A stretch of DNA of 64,000 nt from Piper betle (lineage: Eukaryota; Streptophyta; Magnoliopsida; Piperales; Piperaceae): assembly GCA_033002965.1 (NCBI GenBank), contig JAURVB010006221.1, positions 62,001 through 126,000 on the forward strand, in the 5' to 3' direction. Under the pieces are notes generated by a model. It did no database searches, had not been told where the DNA came from, and saw only the letters and a list, made by a program, of their open reading frames with translations. Positions 1 through 11,570 of this stretch are shown in pieces. Made by a program: the position numbers and the translations under genes. Position 1 is the stretch's first letter. Every line of letters begins with the position of its first letter.

Positions 1-2380
1 CGCTTTAAATCCTGATACATTTTAGTAACTCCAGGGTGTATCGAGAACTTTGAGCGATGAGCCTCTTCCAAGATATTTCGCCTCAGTGCATCATCCTTGG
101 GTACACACAACCTTCCTCTAAATCTGATCACACTATTGGAATCAGCTACAATGTCAGGAGTCTTGTCCAACATTTCATTTAGCTCCTCATCACCCATTTG
201 TGCTAGCTTAACCCGATCGACCAAATCATTGGAAATAACCAGATTTGCCAGTAACCCTGTTAGTTGTTCCACAGGATTGATAGCTACCACTTCTGCTGAC
301 ATGGCCCAAAGTCTAGCTAGCTGCTGACCTTTGTCCACCTTGTCCTTCCGACTCAACGCGTCGGCTACCACATTCGCTTTCCCTGGCTGATATAAGATTT
401 GGAAGTCGTAGTCCTTCAAATATTCTATCCACCGCCTCTGTCGAAGGTTAAGGTCCTTTTGGGTGAAGATATACTTCAAACTCTGATGGTCAGTGAAGAC
501 TTCGAACTGGGCTCCATACAAGTAGTGTCTCCAAATCTTCAGTGCAAAAACTACTGCTACCAGTTCCAAGTCATGGGTTGCATAATTTTGCTCATGAATT
601 TTCAATTGACGAGAGGCATAGGCCACCACTTTACCTCCCTGCATAAGGACACATCCTAAACCCAACAGGGATGCATCACTGAAGACTACGAATCCTTTAT
701 TACCATTTGGCAGTGCCAAGACTGGTGTAGTTGTTAGACTCTTCTTTAGAGACCGGAAACTTTCCTCACACTTACTACTCCATTCGAACTTGACGCCCTT
801 CCTTGTGAGTTTGGTCATTGGCGATGCCACTAAGGAGAAGTCTTTAATGAATTTCCTGTAGTAACCCGCTAAACCAAGAAAACTTCTGATGTCAGTGACT
901 GACTTGGGTTGTGGCCAATCAGTGACTACTTTCACTTTCGATGGATCCACTGCAACTCCGGCCTTTGAGATTATATGACCAAAGAAATTTACCTCCTTCA
1001 GCCAGAAGTCGCACTTTGAGAGCTTGGCGAACAGCTGATTCTCCCTCAACACTTGAAGGGTAATGGATAGGTGCTTCACATGCTCTTCTTCATTACTTGA
1101 ATAGACCAGAATGTCGTCCACAAATACAATGATAAACTTGTCCAAATATTCGTAGAGGACCGTGTTCGTGAGTGACATAAAGGCCGCTGGTGCATTTGTT
1201 AGACCAAAAGGCATGACTAGAAACTCATAATGTCCATACCGAGTTTGGAAAGCCATTTTCTGTATGTCTGACTCCTTTACTCGCAACTGGTGATAACCAG
1301 ACCGCAAGTCTATCTTAGAAAATATTTCGGCTATTTTTAGCTGATCAAACAAGTCATCAATCCTCGGTAAGGGGTACCGATTCTTGACTGTCACTTGATT
1401 GATTTTTCGATAGTCAATACACAGCCGAAGTGATCCATCTTTCTTCTTCACAAAAAGAACAGGGGCTCCCCAGGGTGAAGTACTTGGTCGGATGAAGCAT
1501 GCCTGCAACAACTCTTCTAGTTGACTCTTTAACTCCTTGAGTTCCGCTGGAGCCATGCGGTATGGTGCTTTAGAAATTGGTGTTACTCCAGGTGCTAGGT
1601 CAATGGCCAACTCCACTGCCCGCTTAGGAGGTAACCCTGGAAGTTCATCTGGGAATACATCTAGAAACTCTGCTACCACAAGAATCATGGACAACTCTTT
1701 GGATTTGGACTCAGACTCAACTAGGTTAGTCAAAAAGGCTTTACAACTCTCACCAAACAATGGGCAGTCGAGTTGTTTAGTTAGGATAGCTACCACAAAT
1801 TCTGCCCACGTGATGGAAGAAACCTCATGTCGATGGAATGTGGTTTTCTTTCCATGGATTTCCACCAGTAAGATGCTTCCTCCTGAAGCATGCATGTTGC
1901 CAACCTCACTTGATGGCGGTGGGGCACAGACAGAGCCCTAAACGCTTTTTCGGTAATGTCAATCCAGCTCTCCGCCTTCATTGGATCGATCCCTCCAATA
2001 AATACCTCAGCTCCATTCTTCCTGAATTTTTCCACAGTGTAGCGATCACTATCATCAACCGCTGGCGGCACCACTTGTCGGACTACCGGTGGCACTGGGT
2101 TTGGATGCTCCCCTTGCTTGCCCGGGTCTGCTAACCCTGCCCACCCTTGGGCACTCCCCTGACCACCATCTGGGGTGATTCTGGGACCCGCTGCCGAGTT
2201 TGAGGCTCCATGCCCTGCTACCACTCCCGGTAACCGCTGAACAATATTTTGAACCACAGAATTTGTATTTTCTAAAGCCTACGCCAGTCCCTGTATGGCC
2301 GTCAGGATCTGAGCCAATACATTCTCGGTGTTCGCATTGGACGGAGTAGCTCGGTTTGACTGTCTACGAGTGCCTGCCAT
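1..2380 (-). pseudogene. Broken gag-pol polyprotein gene of the Tekay-like element
   Basis: Gag starts at the ATG at 2380-2378. It hits an in-frame TAG at codon 34 (around 2281) and continues through a gag core (FIGGIDPMKAESWID, EEASYWW) to a stop at 1790. About 40 bases earlier, another frame takes over with the next gag words ([11 protein letters not shown]) and runs directly into the segment before RT ([16 protein letters not shown]). The gag C-terminus, zinc knuckle and aspartic protease (DTGA) are absent, so an internal deletion joined gag to pol. From about 1830 down to base 1 the RT (FVDD at about 1100), RNase H and early integrase H2C2 part stay open. The copy cannot be autonomous. 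Confidence 0.9.
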
Positions 2381-2545
2381 CTAAAACGTCGAACCATCAT
2401 GGTTCATTAGTATTTTTTTTTGTTTCAGTTATGACTTAGGTTTCTTAGCGAATGAATTTGTCAATTAATAACACAACACAGTGGGAAAAGATAATTATTG
2501 GACTTTTCAACAAGGTACTTGAGTCATAAAATGTGAGCTAGTGGG

Positions 2546-2564
2546 AAACCGTGCTCTGATACCA
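2546..2564 (-). promoter_or_regulatory. Primer-binding site, initiator tRNA-Met type
   Basis: On the minus strand the sequence reads TGGTATCAGAGCACGG, the usual complement of the 3' end of plant initiator tRNA-Met. It lies two bases inside the LTR boundary at 2567, which fixes the element's orientation. Confidence 0.85.
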
Positions 2565-2566
2565 CC

Positions 2567-3883
2567 TGTAATGACCCGCCATGTTTCACGATATTGTGGG
2601 CCTTGCTGGCCAGGTGTTACTCAAAATTTAACAAAACCAACCCTATAACGACCAGTCCTAACCGGACCGGGTGTTACTTAAAAGGTTACATGAATAATAT
2701 GAAAGCAAATAAGTCTAGCATTTCTAACTCAAAAGAACTTATGTTTCAAATGACAATGTATGAAATAATCATCCCACAGTCTTGGACCGTTTCCCATAGC
2801 CACATTTATAACACAAGAAAAGTAAAAAGAGAAGTCCGCTTATTATCTGTTCACCACCTAAGTTGGTAGAAGAACCACCTAGTCGTCTCTTAGTCTTTAG
2901 TTCCAGCTGCTAACCTGCGGAGGCAATTCCGCGTTAGTGATTAAACACTAAGCCGTATAATTAAATAAAATAAGTCCATAAACTCCCTATCAATATCTAT
3001 AATATTGGCTGTTGTGACCATTCCAAAATGTCCATTTATTAGCTGATGGTTCAGTCCATCATGTCCATTACGGGCTAGCGAGTCCAATCCGCCATGTCCA
3101 ATTTATTGGCTGATGGGTTAGTCCATCATGTCCATTAGCGGCTGGCGAGTCCAATCCGCCATATCCGTTATCGGCTGGTGAGTCCAATCCACCATGTCTA
3201 TAATTGGATGGCAAGTCCAATCCGCCATGTCCAATTTATTGGCTGATGGGTCAGATCCATTATGTCTGTTACCAGCTGGCGAGTCCAATCCACCATGTTC
3301 AATTTATTGTACTGTGGGTTGTCAGGTCCTTTCTGATATGTCCATTATTGGATTATGAAGAGCCGTAGCTCGTGTTGGACTGAGTCAATTCCTTGACCCC
3401 AGTTGCACTCGGTGCATGGTGGTCGAATCTAGGCTCAGGCTGACCAGGTAGTCCACAAGGGAAATACAACATTTTAAATTATTATACGGACCTGAAAATT
3501 TGGTGTAGAACCCGCAACTATAACAAATAATCCTAAAGTCTTCCCCTTTGTGTGTCAAATGTACTCACAACCTATCCAGAGGATGTTTCATTTAACAACA
3601 GAACTTTCCTTTATATAGAAGAATATGTGTGGAATTTTAGAAGTCATTACATTAAATGTTATAAATATGTGTGAAATTTAAGAAGTCACTATATTAAATT
3701 TTATAGAAAAGAACGTAATTAATCGTAACTATATTTGTGTGATAACGAAAGGTCAAAAACTATGAATGGGTTATAAATTGATAAAATATTGATTTCCAAG
3801 AATTAATTTAATTAAATAATTGATTCATTTTGAGATTTACAAAACCCTAAATAAAATAACCTAATTATTTTTAGGGTTTTACA
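2567..3883 (-). repeat. 5' LTR of the Tekay-like element (1317 bp)
   Basis: The edge at 2567 is set by the adjacent primer-binding site. The other edge at 3883 is set by the TG/CA terminus (TGTAAAACCC on the minus strand). It contains a short minisatellite at 3028-3312. Bases 2880-3520 match, inverted and diverged, the stretch 13440-13990, which shows a second LTR of the same family in the opposite orientation. Confidence 0.75.
3028..3312. repeat. Minisatellite, about 33-bp period, inside the LTR
   Basis: The phrase gAGTCCAATCCgCCATG recurs at about 3080, 3147, 3180, 3213 and 3281. The spacings are 33 or about 67 bases, and the intermediate units read as a diverged 'gctgatgggtcagtccatcatg' form. 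It sits inside an LTR and codes for nothing visible. Confidence 0.8.
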
Positions 3884-4654
3884 CTTTTTGCCCCGGATGC
3901 AAAGGTGCTGGGCCAGCGCCTTTGCTCGTAGTCATGTGACCCCTATTACATGCAGTTAGATTCACGCAATTGGCCCATATGCCCTACCAGTTGGCTGGCC
4001 ATGGCTTGCACAAAGGTGCCCAACCAACGCCTTTGCACTAGAATTCTGAATTTGGCTACGAATACCCCCTATTACCCAACTTTTTTATCCTTTTATCCGT
4101 GGCTTCCCTTTTGCTCTGATCCTAGCCCTTCTTCCCTTCTTCCCCACTTCTCCCACACCTTCCATGGACTTCTCCTTTTCAAACCCTATGGATTGCAGAT
4201 TCTGGGATAGGAAGCCCTAAAAGACCTCCCCATGGCTCCTTGTAAGGTAAAAGTCTTACCTTTTCTCTTCTTTTCCTTCTTTATAGTGATCGTTTTGTAG
4301 CTGTGTATGCTTGTTTGTATTTGTCATGCATATTATTCATGTAGATCTATTTGTTAGGAGCAGTTTAGGTTTGGGACCATCATTTTTGCAAGTTTATAAA
4401 AATAGTTACAAATTTTGCACTCGGACATGTATGTTGATATGCACATTTACGATAGATCTAATGTATCTCATAGTGTATGAGTCCAATTTGCATGATATGT
4501 ATTTTATTATATTCAAAACAAATAGATCTGCATGTTTCATGAGAAGTGTTTTGTCAGATTACGCCTATATAAGCATTTATGGGAGGCAAGTTGGCGAAAG
4601 TGTTTCCAATAACCTAGCAGCAACATTCCCCACTTTTCACACAATATTGTTGGA
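3884..4654. other. Unassigned sequence between two retroelements
   Basis: This stretch is the flank between the Tekay-like LTR and the ACTAT-flanked element. It contains ORFs of 86 and 139 codons without recognisable domains and with AT-rich, intron-like composition. I see no gene here. Confidence 0.5.
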
Positions 4655-5155
4655 ACTATTGTACCACCCCGATTTTGGTTCACTTAACAACCGAATTAGA
4701 AATGTTGCGATCGAGTCGAGTCACGTTTAAAGTTGTCACTCGGTACGACTTGATTGATAAAATAGATCGAAACAACCCGCTTGGTGTGATGAGAATGGAA
4801 GACATTATTAAATACATGTCAAAACACATCAAACGTAAATCAAAGTAAGAAAATAAATAACTCTGCTGAGCTCAAGTGTGGGTAACATTTATCTATCCAC
4901 CCACCAATGTCGACTCAAGATTTGCATAGACCTACATATATTATATGAAAAATGTCAGTAACGAATGTTACTGGTCTAAAAAATAACTAATACAAACTGG
5001 CAAATAGGTATTCCATTACCTATGAAAACTTATGAAACTTCAAAATTGCATCACACCAGGCAGTAAGCAAACATACTTAAACAAATGCTGGCTTGCATGC
5101 ATAGCTTATAATCATATCATACATACAACGCTTACGCCCTCACACCTTCCATATC

Positions 5156-5533
5156 ACCCACCACGGTACTCAAGTGGCAAAAGGAATAGTTAAGCTAGTG
5201 CTACATATTCCGGAAATGTGTTGTATTACACAATACCATCATACACCACACTACCTCATGGTTTGAGGGAGTACTAGTGTGATCCATATATATCTCCGTA
5301 CCGCTTACTCTCTTATTTGTGAAATCCATTAAAATACGTGTATTACCCACCACGGTACTCAAGTGGCAAAAGGAATAGTTAAGTTAGTGCCACATATTCC
5401 GAAAATGTGCTATATTGCTGTAATCACCATCATACACCACACTACCTCATGGTTTGAGGGAGTACTAGTGTGATCCATATATATCTCCGTACCGCTTACT
5501 CTCTTATTTGTGAAATCCATAAAAATACGTGTA
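5156..5533. repeat. Tandem duplication, 189-bp period, two copies
   Basis: The segment beginning ACCCACCACGG at 5156 repeats at 5345. Both copies continue through the 'tgtgatccatatatatctccgtacc' motif to 'gtgaaatccat'. A few substitutions and a small indel near 5230/5420 separate them. Confidence 0.9.
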
Positions 5534-6875
5534 CTTATATAATAAGCTTAGGAAAGAGGCTTATATAATAAATTTCTGGCGCTTAAGTTCATAAACCAAC
5601 AAGGGATCTCATCCTTGTAGTTTTATTAAACATGTGTAGAAAACAGAGCTAAATGGCCCAATATCGGAGGGATGCAATAAAATGCCACCGATGCCGTCCG
5701 TACGTATAAAACACGATTAAACTCGACACTCAAAGAGTCAAGCAGAGAGGGAGAGTCCTACATACCTGTGGTCCAAGCTCCAAGTGTATCTACACAACTA
5801 CGGCAAGCTCGGACTCTAGAACCTACATCGGAACCCACTACTAAGTAAAATACTAACATCCTTATATGATGCATGTTCGTGGTGTGTACTCATATCATCA
5901 ATACATCCTAATAAAAAGACTATACTAAATAAACACATAGCTAAACATACAACACGTAAATCGAGATATAATAAAGAGAATAACTAATACCATATAATAA
6001 ATAAATAAATACATACAATCATGAATAAATGGTTAGATAATGAATATATAAAAACAATCAATACTCTAATCATAAAATAATAATATCGTATATTATATAC
6101 GTAAATGGCTAAACACAAGTAAATATTATATGTACTCGTGTTAGTAATCATATAAACAAATAAATAAATAAATACATAATCATTCTATAAATAAATAAAT
6201 AATTATTTAATTTAATTAAACATGAATAATAATAATATCATAGTCATCATAACAAATAAAATATCATAATAAGATTAATATTAATAAGTAAATATAATAT
6301 TATTAATAACAAATAATCATGTAACCATTCATCATAGTCAACAAATATATAATAATAAGAAATTAATAATCATTAATAAATATATAAAATGATTAATAAA
6401 AAAATTACTCATAACATCTAAACATGCTAAACAATGTGAATATACATATAAACTAATGTATGGGGGTTTTCGAATTGCAGAAAATGGTCGAGAAACGGGC
6501 AAAAAGGGTTGATCCGAACCGAACCAAGCTGAACCAGACCAAACTAAATGGATTGAACCATCTCAGGCTAGAAAATGACTTTGATGACGGCATCAGGGTG
6601 GACTCAGACTAGCGAACTCGGGTGCGATCACGCGGACACGACACAGGCAGACAGATGGGGTTGCAGGCCAGGCAAATTGCGAATCGGGCGTACCGGCAAA
6701 CGGGCCGGACAGAGGGCGGCAGTGCCTGTTGCTAGAGAACACCGACGGTGGCGCGGCCAGGGTCGCCGCCAGTCGGGATTGATAGAGGTGAGGATGAGGA
6801 ACGTGATGACAGTGATGACCGGTAGAGTGCGGCCGCTAGTGGGCTGGAAAATGGTTGAAAAGGTGCTAGCATCGC

Positions 6876-8092
6876 TGCGTGTGTGGCGACATCGGCGGTG
6901 GCTGTTAAGTGTTTAAAGTATACAATATTGACCCATGTTTTTAATGTAATTTTATACTTCCTGGGTATAAACATTATTATTTAAGTGATATTTTACTTTA
7001 TTTTTTTAGTTAATTAATATTTTGTTAGATATGCTTAATTTTGGTGGTTCAATGCAGAAAAAGATGAAACAAATTAAGCTTTTGAATTGAATGGTTATGA
7101 CACTTGGCCCCACCCAATGACTATAATTTATAGTGTTCAATGGAGTCAGAAGTTGGAAACTTGAAGGGACATCATAATTAATTAGACTATGTTGATTTGT
7201 GAACACCCTCATCGAATTCTTGTATTTCCTCTTCTATATAAAGGGGTGGCCATTTGTTGTTTGAGATATCACATCTCAACTCTTGGTTTAGGAGTTTAGT
7301 AGAAGAAATAGTTATAATTTGTAATTCTTTTCTCTTTCATTATGAAAACTATTTTCTTTTTTATATTGTTTTCTATTTTTATTATGGAATAGTCTCTTAT
7401 TTTGTTCTAGAGAAGAATGGAACTTAACATGATGTAATTGAATTCATTTCAACCTCTTATTCTTTTATTCAATCAGATTGTTTGAATTATCATGTTCTAA
7501 ATGCTAAGAATCGATTGATCACCTATTTCTTAGATCATGAGGTTTAATTAGATTTCGGGAGAAATTAATTAGATTAGTTATTGATAATTCATCATACGAC
7601 AAGTTTTTGACTTTCGTCATTGTGGTCAAGAGATACACGATAATTCAAACATGAGGCAAATATTTGGCTTGCCATGATATACAACATCGTATGCGATTGT
7701 AAAGCAAATCTTAATAAGCTATTTTGTTGATTAATCAATTATCACCAGGAGGCAAAAAATGAGGCAAAATAATAGAAGCATGAAGGAGTGGGAGCCACTA
7801 TGTCATATAATTATCCTAGATCGACAATCCGAGGGAATAAAAGATAAGAGTAAGATAGAAGATTAAATTCATATTACGGGAAATTCGACTCTAGAACGAG
7901 TTTTATCATTTTATTTAAAGTTATTATTTAGATTTAGTTAAGTCAATTATTTTTGTTTTCCTCTTAATTTTATTTTGTTTAATTAATTTAAGGAAATTCA
8001 TCTCTCTATGGGAACGATACTCAAATTTATCATTATATTACTTGTTTGGACTGTGTATACTTGCATGTACTAAAATTATTCGAATAGTGGCA
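6876..8092 (+). mobile_element. Nested solo LTR (Tat/Athila-like 3' end), TSD ATCGC
   Basis: The block starts TGCGTGTGTGG at 6876 and ends AATAGTGGCA at 8092. ATCGC precedes it at 6871-6875 and follows it at 8093-8097. The 3' part carries the 'gggaacgatactcaaatttat...ttacttg...cttgcatgtac' run often seen at the 3' end of Tat/Athila LTRs. A 'tatataaagg' TATA-like stretch lies near 7236. No internal domain is present, so it reads as a solo LTR left by unequal recombination. An alternative boundary using GTGGC repeats exists but lacks TG...CA ends. Confidence 0.6.
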
Positions 8093-9034
8093 ATCGCGAC
8101 TCCGGCGGTGGACGATGTTGGTCCCAAGCGGTAGATCTTGGCGAAGGAAAGCTATTGGGGTGGTCGGATCGGCAGTGGTGGCTCGCCGGCGTCAGAAAAC
8201 GGCCAAACGGTGTCGGAGGCGGTGATAAACAGTGATATAAAACTCGATCACCGATAGCAACTATGGCGGCACCGGTGGTCGTGAGTGGTAGAATGGAAGG
8301 CCGGGCACGAGGCGGTCACGGCCATACTAAATGGGTGACCAAAGGAGCACCGGGGTCTCACTGGTGGCGACCAAAGTAGCAGCAGTGTAATGGTGGAAAA
8401 TTTCAAAATCGTGGAAACTCAAAGGGTGAAGATAAAGTTGAGGGGACAGCTCAGATCTTGCCATGTGGCACGATTTGGATGTTTGATACATCGTGGTCTA
8501 GTGGGGCCCACCTATGGGTATATGCACTATACATACAAAAAGCTCGGATTGAGACTGTCCAAAGTCAAAATTGACTCGAGTCTCGAAGGTGACTCTCTAG
8601 ACAGGAATTAAGGCAAGATGGGTAAATGGGCGTCAAAACCATAAACACCGTTGAGCTAGGCCCACAAGGCACAATCTGATGGTCCTAAATCCTTGTGATG
8701 CATGCAATGAGATACCCAAAAAATTACAAATGGATACTAAACGCTGCATCGGCCTAGATCTAGGCCTAAAATCCTAGCTAACATATACAAACAAATCTCT
8801 ATACCTCGGTATACACTGATAACTCATGCTCTACTGTATCATATCCAAAAATATCATATGCATGTCAAGCATACTCAGCCTCCATCACATACTCATATGG
8901 CCATCTAGGCCTCATACTCATAGTCTGAAAATTGGTCTAGCTCGAGCTCGTTCGACCTGACTCAATGCTAACCCGAATAGGGCAAAACTTAAATTGGGTA
9001 AAACCCTAACACGAAAATTGGGTTTTACAACTAT

Positions 9035-9368
9035 TTTGATGCTATAGTTTCTTCTCTAATAGATCTATGTGTTGGCTATGAGTTACTAAATCATTAGGCT
9101 AAATAAATGTCATTAAGGGCTTAAACAAACCCCTAAAGCTGGACTATGCATGTTCTATGACTGTGTGATCTTTTGAGCTTATTAAAAGACACCAATAAAA
9201 TGTGAAAAAATTATGCAATTATGCCACTAATGTCTACTAGAAACAGGTAGAATTGGGGCTCAGTTGGACTTCATTTATGTACTTGATTAGTTCAGTTATG
9301 CAGAGTGCATGATGAAATCCTAATCCCTTAGCTCTAGTCGTGAAATCTCAAATCCTAGTTGTTTGGTA
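9035..9368. other. Unassigned spacer
   Basis: AT-rich sequence continuing the host side of the ACTAT insertion site. No gene or repeat is recognised. Confidence 0.5.
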
Positions 9369-9373
9369 GTATA

Positions 9374-10703
9374 TGATAACTCTGTAAAAGAGTTATTATT
9401 CTTTGCATTTTATATTGAGTTTTTGTCATGTTTTGAGTGATTTTTATTTTTATTTTATTAGTTTAGGAGTTTATTAGGTATTATTAATAAAACAAGAAAT
9501 CATTGTGATTTTGGTGTAAAAATTACTAATTAATATTGTTTTGGCAGGGTATAAGAGTTAGAAGATGATCGAGAATGAACTCGGGTAAAAAAGTGTACTT
9601 TGGTGTTTTGGCCAAAGCCCTAGCGCTTGAGCACTAGCCCTGCGGTATAGAAGGAATTAGAGCCGAGACCAGAGTGCTAGAGCGCTTGAGATCAGAATGC
9701 TCAAGTGGTGGAGGCGGAAAAACAAATTTTTGGTATTTCAAGATTTTATGGTGGGCCCCACTTATACTATTGGGTGGATCATTTATAAACTTGATTAGGG
9801 TTTTAAAGAGAGGAGGAAGAAAAAACATTGTTGGATGGCTAAGCGATAACATGAAAGATGAGAAGGAACTCGAAGAAGTTCGATCAGAAGAAGAAGGCGT
9901 TTTCTCAAAAAGAGTATTTCTTATTTTGATTTAGTTTTTTTGTAATTAAATGATGTCTTTCATATCACATATGAATTTCTTGAGCTTAATCGAATATTTT
10001 ATGGAGTAAATTATTTTCTAGGATTTTTAATGACACCTAGTGCATAGATTAATAAAGGTTATTAATTTTTATCTATGTGATTGTGATGTTTAATCATCTA
10101 TTATATTCTATTCTTAATGCTATCATTAAACTAGCCATATATTGTTAGATCTAGAGATTTGATCTTGTCTAGAGATAGAAAGATTAAATTTGTCATTGAA
10201 TAAAATAGCATTTGTTTATCTGTTTTGGGTGATCCACATATGAGATAGAGATTTACTTATATGTCTTGGGTACTATTACGGGCAAAACTTAAAGTATCAT
10301 TTTGCATACACAATTTCATAAAGAAATAAAAGTTGGGTGCGAGTAATAAGTTTGTGGTGAATCAAGAGATTATCATGAATAATTAATTCCCGTGGTTAAT
10401 TATCCAAATATGCAATTTATAAGTAGAAGTTAAAACTTTAATCATATAGAGCATTAGGTGGAATTGAAAATCCTAGGTTTGTTATCTTGAAGTTAATATC
10501 TAATTTAAATATTGCATGTTAGATTATTTTAATCTTAATTCATAATTAAATCACTCTTTGAATTTGTTTTAATTTAAGTATAATTAATTAAATTAGTTTT
10601 AGTCATTGAGAATTTTTACTACTAATTCCTCGTGGGACGATACTTTCTTATCACTTTTATTACTTGATTCGGCACATGCATTTGGGTTATAATTTCTACA
10701 TCA
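9374..10703 (+). mobile_element. Solo LTR, 1330 bp, TSD GTATA
   Basis: It starts TGATAACTCTG at 9374 and ends TTCTACATCA at 10703. GTATA occurs immediately before (9369-9373) and after (10704-10708). The 3' part has the 'cgtgggacgatactttcttatc...ttacttgattcgg' wording seen at Tat/Athila-type LTR ends. No internal region is attached. ORFs inside it (for example 9674-9934) have no known domain and are probably chance. Confidence 0.85.
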
Positions 10704-10735
10704 GTATAATTATCTCATATATTACCTAGATGTTA

Positions 10736-11197
10736 TGTAACGACCAGGCCCAAAGTGTAACGTAATGGGCCTAAGTCATTTCTTTAAAATAATTAATCAA
10801 AGTTAAAGATCTATAGTTCATTCTCACTTATAAACAGAATATTCTCCTAGTAGGTATTAGATGTAGGATTAAGTTGAAGGATCTCACAATCCACCCACCT
10901 TAGGAAGTTTCATCCATAAAATTCCTACACTTGGCCCGTTGCTAACCCCAGCCCACGACCTTCTTTGGCTCATGACTGGTAGCCTATCCAACGTCCCTAG
11001 TCTAGCCCACCATCTAACACTTAACCAAGTTGCTCTGATACCATTTGTAACTACCCGGCCCAAAGTGTAATGTAATAGGCCTAAGTCATTTCTTTAAAAT
11101 AGTTAACCCAAGTTAAAGATCTATAATACATCCGCACTTATAAACAGGATCTTCTCCCAATAGGTATTAGATGTGGATTAAGTTGAGGGATCTCAGA
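10736..11197 (-). mobile_element. TRIM-like mini retrotransposon (LTR-internal-LTR, about 460 bp)
   Basis: Two LTRs of about 153 bp (10736-10888 and 11046-11197; TGTAAC... to ...GGATCTCA[C/G]A on the plus strand) flank a 157-bp internal region. On the minus strand the internal region opens with a primer-binding site (TGGTATCAGAGCAA, 11045 to about 11028) and ends with a purine-rich tract (AAGGTGGGTGGAT, about 10889-10902). No coding capacity exists. This is the architecture of terminal-repeat retrotransposons in miniature, which move with enzymes supplied in trans. No clear TSD was found. Confidence 0.8.
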
Positions 11198-11200
11198 ATT

Positions 11201-11570
11201 TGTAACAACCCGGCCCAAAGTGCAACGTAATGGGCCTAAGTCATTTCTTTAAAATGGCCAACCCACTTACCTTAGGAAATTTCATCTTTGAAATTCCTAC
11301 ATTTGGCCCGTTGCTAACCCCAGCCCATGACCTTCTTTGGCCCGTGACCGGTAGCCTAGCCAACGTACCTAGTCCAGCGCATCATCTAACATTTAACGAG
11401 GTTGCTTTGATACCATTTGTAACGACCCGACCCAAAGTGCAACGTAATGGGCCTAAGTCATTTCTTTAAAATGGTTAACCCAAGTTAAAGATCTATAGTC
11501 CATTCTCGCTTATAAATAAGATCTTCTCCTAGTAGGTATTAGATGTGGGATTAAGTTGAGGGATCTCATA
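11201..11570 (-). mobile_element. Second TRIM-like copy with a truncated LTR
   Basis: It follows the first copy after only three bases. Its left LTR (11201 to about 11255) is cut after about 54 bp and fused to the internal region. The right LTR (11418-11570) is full length. The PBS (gctttgataccatt) lies directly before 11418. The pair therefore forms an LTR-int-LTR / partial LTR-int-LTR compound in one orientation, most simply explained by unequal recombination between copies. Confidence 0.75.

Larger units (their letters stand above)
1..3883 (-). mobile_element. Ty3/gypsy LTR retrotransposon (Tekay-like chromovirus), 5' part, cut by window edge
   Basis: Read on the minus strand, the order is LTR (3883 to 2567), initiator-tRNA-Met primer-binding site (2564 to 2546), gag start (2380), reverse transcriptase, RNase H and the beginning of the integrase zinc-binding domain, which leaves the window at base 1. 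The LTR begins TGTAAAACCC and ends GGGTCATTACA. The RT and RNase H wording ([40 protein letters not shown]) resembles Tekay/Del chromoviruses; the lineage call is from family knowledge and the chromodomain end is outside the window. The other LTR and the target-site duplication cannot be seen. Confidence 0.9.
4660..9029 (-). mobile_element. 4.37-kb TG...CA element with 5-bp TSD ACTAT (LTR-retrotransposon derivative, no coding domains)
   Basis: It starts TGTACCACCCC at 4660 and ends GGGTTTTACA at 9029. ACTAT precedes it at 4655-4659 and follows it at 9030-9034. The ...GGGTTTTACA end is shared with the LTR at 2567-3883, which suggests minus orientation. No gag, RT or integrase is visible, so it is either a very long solo LTR or a large coding-free derivative. 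It holds a 189-bp tandem duplication (5156-5533), AT-rich stretches at 5900-6420 and a nested 1.2-kb insertion (6876-8092). The segment 5640-5830 matches, inverted, 14880-15040. Confidence 0.7.

Noticed and set aside
1537..1941. 134-codon plus-strand ORF
   Set aside because: Antisense shadow of the minus-strand pol and gag of the Tekay-like element.
3028..3312. Possible CRISPR-like array of 33-bp repeats
   Set aside because: Units are contiguous and diverged, with no unique spacers, and lie inside a plant LTR.
6575..6916. 113-codon ORF rich in Arg/Gly
   Set aside because: It is GC-rich sequence inside the 4660-9029 element and overlaps the start of the nested LTR. No domain or homologue is recognised.
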